Source: DASRCB01 sp035653295 (lineage in GTDB: Bacteria > Acidobacteriota > Terriglobia > Bryobacterales > Bryobacteraceae). From it: DNA of 17,342 nucleotides. This document shows positions 1 to 6,650 of the stretch, in pieces. How positions within the stretch are numbered: the stretch's first letter is position 1; every line of letters begins with the position of its first letter. Below the pieces are notes generated by a model. It made no database searches. It had not been told where the DNA came from and saw only the letters and a list, made by a program, of their open reading frames with translations. The DNA is taken from assembly GCA_035653295.1 (NCBI GenBank), contig DASRCB010000382.1, positions 1 through 17,342 on the forward strand. Direction: 5' to 3'. The translations under genes were made by a program, and so were the position numbers.

Positions 1-1026
1 CCGGATCTCACGAAGACGAAAGGCGGCCCGCGCGGCTGGGAGCCACTGCTATATGTCTGCTTCTCTCGGTTTGGCGATCAATCGCGGCTGGCACAAACGG
101 GCAAGCTGCTGCTGCGGCACGGCGCCGATCCCAACGCGTCATTCATTACCGAGTCCTGGCCGGACAGCCCGCTGTCCTGCCTCTACGGCGCAACCGGCGC
201 TACAAATAACGCCGAGCTTGCGCTCGCTCTGCTCGAGGCGGGCGCCAACCCGAACGACGGGGAGTCGCTGTACCATTCCACGGAGCACCACGACCTGAAA
301 TGCGTTCGGGTCCTGCTGGAACACGGCGCAACGCCCAGAGGATCGAACGCGTTGAAGCACATGCTGGATCGCGAGGACGCCGAGGGTGTGCGGCTGCTGC
401 TCGAGGCCGGCGCCGATCCCAACGAACGCAATGCACGCGGCGACACTGCCCTCCACTGGGCGGTATGGCGCGGCCGCAGCGAGGCGATTCTCATGATGCT
501 GCTCGATGCGGGCGCGTTGATCGATGCTCAGCGAAGCGACGGGCGGACGGCATATGCAATGGCCGTTCTTACCGGACAGACGCAGATCGCCGCATTTCTG
601 GAATCACGTGGGGCAAGTCGCGAAATACCGGCGATCACCGCGACGGATGCGCACCTGCTTCCCGAGCTCGCGTCCGTGAACGGCCTCCAGGGCGTGCGCA
701 TGCTGCTCGAGGCGGGCGCGCCCCTGGACACGCGCGGCGACCATGGCGCGACGGCGCTGCACTTTGCCTGCTGGCAGGGGTACGGCGAAATGGCCGAGCT
801 GCTGCTCCGGCATGGGGCCTCGCTGACCATCGAGGACGAGCAGTTTCAGGGAACCCCGGTGGGCTGGTTCAGACACGGGGCGCGCAATTGTCACGACCCG
901 CGAGCCGACTTCGCTTCGGTCGCGCGCGCGCTGATCGCGGCAGGCGCTAAGATCCCAAAGCAGGACCTTCCCACCGGCCGGCCGGAGGCGGACGCGGTGC
1001 TCCGTCAGCACGGATTCATTGAGTGA
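1..1026 (+). CDS. Ankyrin-repeat protein, 5' end missing
   Basis: The frame is open from the first base and ends in TGA at 1024-1026, so about 341 C-terminal residues are visible and the start lies outside the window. The translation is a run of ankyrin-like units: LLLRHGADPN, ALLEAGANPN, VLLEHGATP, LLLEAGADPNERNARGDTAL, LLDAGALIDAQRSDGRTA, MLLEAGAPLDTRGDHGATAL and LLLRHGASLTIEDE. After these come a GTPVGWFRHG segment and a last helix pair ending in IAAGAKI. Ankyrin repeats are protein-binding scaffolds with no catalysis of their own, so the partner cannot be read from sequence. No signal peptide can be judged because the N-terminus is missing. treZ follows 42 bases downstream on the same strand, but I see no functional reason for the pairing. 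The family call is firm; the function is unknown. Confidence 0.9.
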   Translation, partial: PDLTKTKGGPRGWEPLLYVCFSRFGDQSRLAQTGKLLLRHGADPNASFITESWPDSPLSCLYGATGATNNAELALALLEAGANPNDGESLYHSTEHHDLKCVRVLLEHGATPRGSNALKHMLDREDAEGVRLLLEAGADPNERNARGDTALHWAVWRGRSEAILMMLLDAGALIDAQRSDGRTAYAMAVLTGQTQIAAFLESRGASREIPAITATDAHLLPELASVNGLQGVRMLLEAGAPLDTRGDHGATALHFACWQGYGEMAELLLRHGASLTIEDEQFQGTPVGWFRHGARNCHDPRADFASVARALIAAGAKIPKQDLPTGRPEADAVLRQHGFIE

Positions 1027-1068
1027 CCTTACTGTAATCAACCGGGGCTCGGGCGTGTCTAACGGTAA

Positions 1069-2994
1069 GTGGTTGACCAAATCTGCAGGCTTTTGCCTGT
1101 GGGCGCCGATGTTGTGCCCACGGGAGGAGTTCACTTTCGCGTATGGGCGCCCGATCACTCCAGCGTTGAGGTCGAGTTCAGCGACAGCGAGCTACAGCGT
1201 TTCAGACTAACGCGCGAGGATCGCGGCTACTGGTCCGGCGTAGTCGCGCAGGCGCGCGCAGGCATGCGGTATAAATACCGTCTGGACGGGAAGGACTCCT
1301 ATCCCGATCCGGCCTCGCGCTTCCAGCCGGAGGGGCCGCATCGGCCATCGCAGATTGTCGATCCGAGCGCCTTTGAGTGGTGCGATGCCGGCTGGGAGGG
1401 TCTCTCGATCCGTGGGCAGCTGATTTATGAGCTGCACGTCGGAACATTTACGCGCGAAGGTACGTGGACTGCCGCCGAGGCGCACCTTCCGGAGCTGGCC
1501 GAGACCGGCGTCACGGTCATCGAGGTGATGCCGGTCAACGAGTTTCCCGGCCGGTTCGGCTGGGGATATGACGGAGTGCATCCCTTCGCGCCAACGCGAC
1601 TGTACGGCGCCCCGGACGATTTTCGCCGCTTCATCGATCGCGCGCATGCGCTGCGGATGGCCGTGATTCTGGACGTCGTCTACAACCACCTCGGCCCCGA
1701 CGGGAACTATCTGCCCTGCTTCTCCCCGTACTACTTCACGGACGAGTACGAGACCGACTGGGGCGAGGCAATCAATTTTCATGGAAAGAATTCAGGGCCC
1801 GTGCGCGAGTTCTTCACGGCGAACGCGGGCTACTGGATTTCCGAGTTTCATCTCGACGGGTTGCGCCTGGATGCAACCCAGAACATCTACGACGAACCCG
1901 ACCACCACATTCTGGCCGACATCACGCGCGAAGTGCGGAAAGCGGCCGGCGCCCGAAAGACGATTCTCGTCGGCGAGAACGAGCCGCAGGAAACCCGGCT
2001 CATCGCTCCCCTCGCCGAAGGCGGCTACGGCCTGGACGCGCTCTGGAATGACGATTTCCATCACAGCGCCATGGTCCAGCTCACCGGCCGCAACGAAGCT
2101 TATTACACCGATTACCTTGGCGCCCCGCAGGAATTCATCTCGGCGGCGAAGTATGGGTACCTGTATCAGGGCCAGTGGTATGCCTGGCAGAAACAGCGCC
2201 GCGGAACGCCGTGTTTCGGATTGCGCCCGGAGGCGTTTGTCACCTTCATTCAGAACCACGACCAGGTGGCGAACTCCGCGCGCGGAGACCGATGCGGGGA
2301 GTTGACCAGCTTCGGCAAGCTGAAGGCGATGACCGCTTTGATGCTGCTGATGCCGGGCACGCCCATGTTGTTCCAGGGACAGGAGTGGGGCAGCTGCACG
2401 CCATTCCTGTACTTCGCGGACGCGCCCGCGAATATCGCCGAGCTGGTGCGAAACGGCAGGCGCGAATTCCTGCACCAGTTCAACAGCGCGGCGACGGCCG
2501 AAATGGCGGCATGCCTCCCGGATCCGGTCAGCGAACAAACGTTCGAGCGCTGCAAGCTCGATCACACCGAGCGTGAGCGGCCACGCAACCGGGCCATGCT
2601 GAATCTCCATCACGACCTGATCGCGCTGCGGCGTCGCGATCCGGCGTTCGAAGTCGTGCGCCAGGGTCAGGTGGACGGAGCAGTGCTCGCCAGCGATACG
2701 TTCGTTCTGCGCTGGTTCGGCGAGCCTCCCGACGGCGATCGTTTACTGGTGGTCAACTTCGGCCGCGATCATCATTACTCGCCCGCGCCGGAGCCACTGC
2801 TCGCGCCTCCGCCGGGCATGGAGTGGAACGTTCTGTGGTCCACTGAGGATCCGCGATATGCGGGCTGCGGAACTCCCGAATTCGACACCACCGAGAACTG
2901 GATGATTCCGGGTCACGCGGCCGCTGTACTGAGCCCCGCTCCGCGAACGCGCACGAAGCCGCTGAAAAAGAAGGTCGAGAAGAAGAATGGCTGA
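1069..2994 (+). CDS. treZ: Malto-oligosyltrehalose trehalohydrolase (GH13)
   Basis: This enzyme cleaves the alpha-1,4 bond next to the trehalose end of maltooligosyl-trehalose and releases free trehalose in the cytoplasm. The 641 residues start with a beta-sandwich (CBM48-like, GGVHFRVWAP near residue 20), followed by a GH13 barrel. DVVYNH is at 202-207. The likely nucleophile is D268 in LDGLRLDATQ, the acid/base E303 in LVGENEPQET, and the transition-state pair H397-D398 in FIQNHDQVANSARGDR. NHDQ followed by GDR, and the DHHILADITREVR segment, favour TreZ over glycogen branching enzyme. The GTG at 1069 is the earliest possible start because in-frame TAA codons stand at 1060 and 1066; it has no clear Shine-Dalgarno sequence. 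The C-terminus is an unusual lysine-rich tail whose codons overlap the next gene's ribosome binding site. The partner treY is not in the window. Confidence 0.93.
   Translation: MVDQICRLLPVGADVVPTGGVHFRVWAPDHSSVEVEFSDSELQRFRLTREDRGYWSGVVAQARAGMRYKYRLDGKDSYPDPASRFQPEGPHRPSQIVDPSAFEWCDAGWEGLSIRGQLIYELHVGTFTREGTWTAAEAHLPELAETGVTVIEVMPVNEFPGRFGWGYDGVHPFAPTRLYGAPDDFRRFIDRAHALRMAVILDVVYNHLGPDGNYLPCFSPYYFTDEYETDWGEAINFHGKNSGPVREFFTANAGYWISEFHLDGLRLDATQNIYDEPDHHILADITREVRKAAGARKTILVGENEPQETRLIAPLAEGGYGLDALWNDDFHHSAMVQLTGRNEAYYTDYLGAPQEFISAAKYGYLYQGQWYAWQKQRRGTPCFGLRPEAFVTFIQNHDQVANSARGDRCGELTSFGKLKAMTALMLLMPGTPMLFQGQEWGSCTPFLYFADAPANIAELVRNGRREFLHQFNSAATAEMAACLPDPVSEQTFERCKLDHTERERPRNRAMLNLHHDLIALRRRDPAFEVVRQGQVDGAVLASDTFVLRWFGEPPDGDRLLVVNFGRDHHYSPAPEPLLAPPPGMEWNVLWSTEDPRYAGCGTPEFDTTENWMIPGHAAAVLSPAPRTRTKPLKKKVEKKNG
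2975..2986 (+). promoter_or_regulatory. Ribosome binding site of the debranching enzyme, inside treZ
   Basis: A purine-only run (GAGAAGAAGA, within 2977-2986) sits directly before the ATG at 2987. It also encodes the Lys/Glu-rich tail of TreZ. The overlap suggests that ribosomes finishing treZ reinitiate on the debranching enzyme. Confidence 0.5.
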
Positions 2995-5074
2995 ACTTGT
3001 CAGAAGGATGCCGTGGCCCGAGCCCGGAGCCACAAGCGGTGACGCGCTGATCACCCGCGAATGGCTGGTGACCAACGGGCTCGGCGGCTATGCGTCAGGC
3101 ACCGTCGCCGGCATTATCACGCGCCGATTTCACGGATATCTGGTGGCCGCGCTTCCCAATCCGCTGGGACGCGTGATGATGCTCAACGAAGTGGTTGAGC
3201 AGTTCGCACTGCCCAATGGTCAGTGCATTCAGCTTGCCGGCGAGGAGCGCGCCGGCTCGCCGCTCAAGATGCACGGGGCGGACTACCTCACCGAGTTCCG
3301 GCTGGACAGCGGATTGCCCGTCTGGCATTACCGCGTGGACGGGTTTCTCATCGAGAAGCGGCTCATGCTGCCGCATCGCCAGAACACCGTATACGTGTGC
3401 TACCGCATTCTCGACGGCGAGGGTACGGTAAAGCTGTCGCTGCGGCCTTCGGTGAATATCCGGCCGCATGAAGCTCCCGTAAGCGCCCCGATCACGCGTC
3501 CCTACATGCTGACCGTGGTGGAGGATCAGTACGAGATCATCGCTCAGGATCTGCCGCCGCTGCGCATGATCTTATATGGCCGCGGGGCGGCGCTGACCAT
3601 CGATCGCCTGCGCACGCAGGAGATCGTCTACCGCATCGAAGAGAGCCGCGGATACGAAGCGCGCGGTGATCTGTGGAGTCCGGGATATTTTCAGACCGAG
3701 ATCGCGAGGGGACAGGAGGCGACTCTGGTCGCCTCGACGGAGCCCTGGGAAGTCGTTCGCGCGCTTAGCCCGCTGGACGCCTGGGACAACGAATTCGATC
3801 GCCGTAACCGGCTGCTCGCCGACGCGGATCCCGCGGTGCACGAAGGTGCGGGGGCGGAGTTGGTGCTGGCAGCCGACCAGTTCATCATTCGTCCGGCGGG
3901 CCGCCTGGCGGACACCGCGCGAGCCCAGGCAGCCGGCGACGAGGTGCGCACGGTTATCGCGGGCTATCACTGGTTCACCGACTGGGGCCGCGACACCATG
4001 ATCAGCCTCGAAGGCCTGACGCTGACCACCGGCCGCCATGTCGAAGCATCGTACATCCTGCGCACCTTCGCGCATTATGTTCGCGACGGCCTCATCCCCA
4101 ACATGTTTCCGGAGGGCGAAAAGGAAGGCCTGTATCACACCGCCGATGCGACGCTGTGGTTCTTCCATGCCATCGATCGCTACGTGGAGCTGACGGGCGA
4201 CCGCACCATCCTGCGGTTGGTCCTGCCGAAGCTGCTGGACATCGTCGACCATCATCTGAAAGGCACGCGTTTCGGCATTCATGTGGACGCCAGCGACGAT
4301 TTGCTCGTTCAGGGGGCTCAGGGCTATCAGCTGACCTGGATGGACGCCAAGGTAGGTGACTGGGTGGTCACGCCGCGGCGCGGCAAGGCGGTGGAGATCA
4401 ACGCGCTTTGGTACAACGCGCTGCGGCTGCTGGAGCAGTGGCTGGTGGAGGAGAACCGGCCGGATGCCGTCCCCTCGCTGCAGCAGCATTCCGAGCGCAC
4501 GTGGCATTCTTTCAACCGCAGATTCTGGAATGAGGCCACGGGTTATTTGTTCGATGTGATTGATACCGAGAGCGGCGGCAACGACGAAAGCCTGCGGCCG
4601 AACCAGTTGCTGGCCATTTCGCTGAAATATCCGGTGCTGGATCGTGTTCGGTGGAAACCGGTGGTGGATGTCTGTAATCGCGAGCTGGTGACGCCTGTCG
4701 GCCTGCGCTCACTGGGCCGGAACAGCCCCGACTACAAGCCGCGTTACGACGGCGACCTGCGCGCACGCGATGCCGCCTACCATCAGGGCACCGTCTGGGC
4801 CTGGTTAATCGGTCCGTTCATCGACGCATGGCTGAAGGTCTACCCCGATAACGTGGAGACGGCGCGGCGCTGTGTCGAAGGTTTCACGCCGCACCTCGGT
4901 GAAGCCTGTATCGGATCCATCAGCGAGATCTTCGATGCCGAACCGCCGTATACGCCGCGCGGCTGCATCGCCCAGGCATGGAGCGTGGCGGAGGTGCTGC
5001 GCTGTACGGCAAAGGTGGCCGATTTTTCGGTGTCGCGAATGCAGGCGCCGGAACTGGCGAATGCAGTGAAATGA
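2987..5074 (+). CDS. Glycogen debranching enzyme, amylo-alpha-1,6-glucosidase type (GH133)
   Basis: This enzyme hydrolyses alpha-1,6 branch points of glycogen or of limit dextrins. The 695 residues have the two-part layout of bacterial/archaeal GDE proteins. An N-terminal beta-rich domain opens with REWLVTNGLGGYASGT (about residues 20-250), and a C-terminal alpha/alpha barrel spans about 290-690. Barrel signatures include GYHWFTDWGRDTMIS from residue 326, a TWMDAK segment with D453, GKAVEINALWYNAL, and YHQGTVWAWLIGPF near the end. The ATG at 2987 lies inside the last codons of treZ, giving an 8-base overlap, and the purine run before it (GAGAAGAAG) can serve as the ribosome binding site. The two enzymes are therefore very likely co-translated. 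Debranching would supply the linear maltodextrins that TreY and TreZ turn into trehalose, but general glycogen breakdown is equally possible. Confidence 0.93.
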   Translation: MAELVRRMPWPEPGATSGDALITREWLVTNGLGGYASGTVAGIITRRFHGYLVAALPNPLGRVMMLNEVVEQFALPNGQCIQLAGEERAGSPLKMHGADYLTEFRLDSGLPVWHYRVDGFLIEKRLMLPHRQNTVYVCYRILDGEGTVKLSLRPSVNIRPHEAPVSAPITRPYMLTVVEDQYEIIAQDLPPLRMILYGRGAALTIDRLRTQEIVYRIEESRGYEARGDLWSPGYFQTEIARGQEATLVASTEPWEVVRALSPLDAWDNEFDRRNRLLADADPAVHEGAGAELVLAADQFIIRPAGRLADTARAQAAGDEVRTVIAGYHWFTDWGRDTMISLEGLTLTTGRHVEASYILRTFAHYVRDGLIPNMFPEGEKEGLYHTADATLWFFHAIDRYVELTGDRTILRLVLPKLLDIVDHHLKGTRFGIHVDASDDLLVQGAQGYQLTWMDAKVGDWVVTPRRGKAVEINALWYNALRLLEQWLVEENRPDAVPSLQQHSERTWHSFNRRFWNEATGYLFDVIDTESGGNDESLRPNQLLAISLKYPVLDRVRWKPVVDVCNRELVTPVGLRSLGRNSPDYKPRYDGDLRARDAAYHQGTVWAWLIGPFIDAWLKVYPDNVETARRCVEGFTPHLGEACIGSISEIFDAEPPYTPRGCIAQAWSVAEVLRCTAKVADFSVSRMQAPELANAVK

Positions 5075-5122
5075 AGCGGATCGGCCCTCTGGCATCCACC
5101 GCATGGCCTGCTCGCGCGGCCT

Positions 5123-5548
5123 TCAGGCAGGCGGGGGCGTCCGCAGCTCGAAGCCGAGTTGCTCCATAAAGCCCAGCCGGTCCCAAATGTTCCAGCCTTC
5201 GGCGATCCTTCCGTCTCTGATCCGGGCCAGGCTCATGCCTGATACCCTGAGCGGCCGCTGTGTCGCGGGAAAACCGAGCTGGTCGCCGGTGTGCGAACCC
5301 GTGGCCGTCCATCGGCCGGCAATCCAGTCCGCCGCCGCGACCACATCGTGCACCTCGACTTTCATATCGGGTATGGCGGACCTCACGCGATCGAAGAACA
5401 CGAGGAATTCATCCGGGCCCCGGGAATCGCCCCCGCGTTCATCAAGCTCGTGAATCAGAGCGTCCGCGCCGAGAAGGTCGTAAACGGCGTTCCGGTCGCC
5501 CTGGGTCCAGACCCGGCGGAACCACTCGTGTAGAATCGTCTCAGCCAT
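5123..5548 (-). CDS. SnoaL-like small protein (predicted ester cyclase/NTF2 fold)
   Basis: The 141-residue product has the pattern of SnoaL-type NTF2-fold proteins. It begins with a helix (LHEWFRRVWTQGD), then an 'ALIHEL' strand, then RGPDEFLVFFDRVRSAIPDMKVEVHDVVAAADWIAGRWTATGSHTGD, which is the classic helix plus 'P-D' plus beta-sheet core. It ends with strands closing in GRIAEGWNIWDRLGFMEQLG. Family members include polyketide cyclases and many small hydrolase- or isomerase-like proteins of unknown substrate, so no reaction can be assigned. The start at 5548 fits the family N-terminus but has no Shine-Dalgarno sequence; a TACAAT hexamer lies six bases upstream. The gene is convergent with the debranching enzyme, 48 bases away. 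The family is fairly sure, the function unknown. Confidence 0.85.
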   Translation of the reverse strand: MAETILHEWFRRVWTQGDRNAVYDLLGADALIHELDERGGDSRGPDEFLVFFDRVRSAIPDMKVEVHDVVAAADWIAGRWTATGSHTGDQLGFPATQRPLRVSGMSLARIRDGRIAEGWNIWDRLGFMEQLGFELRTPPPA

Positions 5549-5554
5549 TGGGCG

Positions 5555-5560
5555 ATTGTA
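5555..5560 (-). promoter_or_regulatory. Possible -10 hexamer (TACAAT), leaderless start of the SnoaL-like gene
   Basis: On the minus strand TACAAT is followed by six bases and then the ATG at 5548, so transcription would begin at or next to the start codon. There is no Shine-Dalgarno sequence in this spacing. No convincing -35 box is visible about 17 bases upstream. Confidence 0.35.
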
Positions 5561-5698
5561 CAGCGTTTACCACAAGGTTAGCGAGGTAAATCAGCGCTTA
5601 TCAGCGGCCAATTCCTTCAGCGCCGCGCCGGCACGCCACCAATGGCCTGCGGTCTGCGCCAGGCGCATGCACCGACGCCCGCCCATATGTCCGCGGCG

Positions 5699-5896
5699 TT
5701 ACTTTTCGCCTTTTTTGCTTTGGTTTGAGTGGTAGCGCGCGGGAGCGGTGCTGTTCTCGTCATCCGAATCCGCCGGGCTGGCGACAAATCGGCGAGGTCC
5801 GCGTATCCCCAACCGCTTCACACGGTAGACGAAACCGGACTTGTCCTCGGTCAGGCTGATCGAGATCTCGGTGGTCAGAAAATCAGGAAGTTCCAT
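5699..5896 (-). CDS. Unrecognised 65-residue protein
   Basis: I do not recognise this protein. The case for a real gene is its initiation region: AGGAGG lies 11 bases before the ATG at 5896, the best ribosome binding site in the window after that of the YyaL-type gene, and third codon positions are GC-rich as in the neighbours. The first 40 or so residues could form short beta strands (TTEISISL, GFVYRVKRLGI) and carry a basic GIRGPRRF stretch. The last 25 residues are acidic then polar and lysine-rich (SDDENSTAP to SKKGEK) and look disordered. There is no signal peptide or membrane helix, and no cysteine. It lies 207 bases downstream of tpx on the same strand. A small accessory or peptide-modification precursor is imaginable, but nothing in the sequence establishes either. 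Confidence 0.6.
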   Translation of the reverse strand: MELPDFLTTEISISLTEDKSGFVYRVKRLGIRGPRRFVASPADSDDENSTAPARYHSNQSKKGEK

Positions 5897-5907
5897 ATCT
5901 GTACTTC

Positions 5908-5913
5908 CCTCCT
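5908..5913 (-). promoter_or_regulatory. Shine-Dalgarno sequence of the 65-residue protein gene
   Basis: The minus strand reads AGGAGG here, 11 bases before the ATG at 5896. It is a full match to the anti-16S core and is the main evidence that this small frame is translated. Confidence 0.65.
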
Positions 5914-6103
5914 GTCTTGCAATCGATCAGAAGGTCCCAAACACGCGTGTCGCTCCTGAACAAAGCAATTCACAAACCACACCAACAGCGATAGAAATGC
6001 GCGCGGTCCGGTTTCTGAGGCGCCGCATCCGGGTTAAATCACCCAGCGTGAACGCCTTCTATAATCCGCCGGAAAGTGAACTAATGGGGTTCGGGCGGCT
6101 TGT

Positions 6104-6643
6104 TCAGCCTGCCGTTGCGTCTCGCGTGGAGCCGGCAGCCGACGTGGCCGCCTTCACCGCGGCTTCGTAATTCGGATGATCGGACACGTTCTTCACGTAC
6201 TCAACGTGCGTGATCTTGTTGTCCCGATCCACGACGAAGATCGCCCGGCTCTCGATCCGCAGCTCCTTGATCAGCGTCCCGTAGTGCTCCCCGAACGAGC
6301 CGTTGCGATGATCCGACAACATTTTCACCTTCTCCACGCCGAAGGCATTACACCACCGCTTCTGCGCGAACGGAAGGTCCATGCTGACGGTGTACACTTC
6401 GACCCCGCCCATCTTGCCGATCTCGTCGTTGAAGCGCTTGGTCTGCATGTCGCAGACCGGTGTGTCCAGCGAAGGCACCACACTGAAAATCCGCACGGAA
6501 GTGCCTGTTTTGGAAAGGTTTACTGGCTGCAGCGTGTCGTCTATGACGTCGAAATCGGGCGCAGTGTCGCCTGGCTTCAGCTCCGGCCCGATCAGTGTCA
6601 GCGCGTTGCCGCGCAGAGTGGTAGCGCCCGGTCTCTCGATCAT
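6104..6643 (-). CDS. tpx: Thiol peroxidase (2-Cys peroxiredoxin, Tpx)
   Basis: Tpx reduces hydrogen peroxide and organic hydroperoxides using thioredoxin-type reductants. The 179 residues match the usual length plus a short C-terminal extension. The peroxidatic cysteine is C64 in PSLDTPVCDMQTKRF (the TPxC motif) and the resolving cysteine is C98 in QKRWCNAFG, the spacing expected for atypical 2-Cys Tpx. The conserved arginine in LRIESRAIFVVD is present, as is LSDHRNGSFGEHYG. The start ATG at 6643 stands 7 bases after the stop of the upstream YyaL-type gene, so the two are almost certainly one transcript and translationally coupled. The last residues (AAGSTRDATAG) are low-complexity and not part of the fold. 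The assignment is very secure. Confidence 0.96.
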   Translation of the reverse strand: MIERPGATTLRGNALTLIGPELKPGDTAPDFDVIDDTLQPVNLSKTGTSVRIFSVVPSLDTPVCDMQTKRFNDEIGKMGGVEVYTVSMDLPFAQKRWCNAFGVEKVKMLSDHRNGSFGEHYGTLIKELRIESRAIFVVDRDNKITHVEYVKNVSDHPNYEAAVKAATSAAGSTRDATAG

Positions 6644-6650
6644 TTCCGAC

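Noticed and set aside
5075..5122. Possible repeat copy or terminator between the convergent debranching-enzyme and SnoaL-like genes
   Set aside because: Only short GCCTG/CAGGC arms with a long loop are present, and the similarity to the double-hairpin unit is no better than expected for GC-rich sequence.
6060..6065. Perfect TATAAT on the plus strand
   Set aside because: No -35 box is visible at a fitting distance, and nothing but antisense of tpx lies downstream. An antisense transcript cannot be excluded but is not supported.
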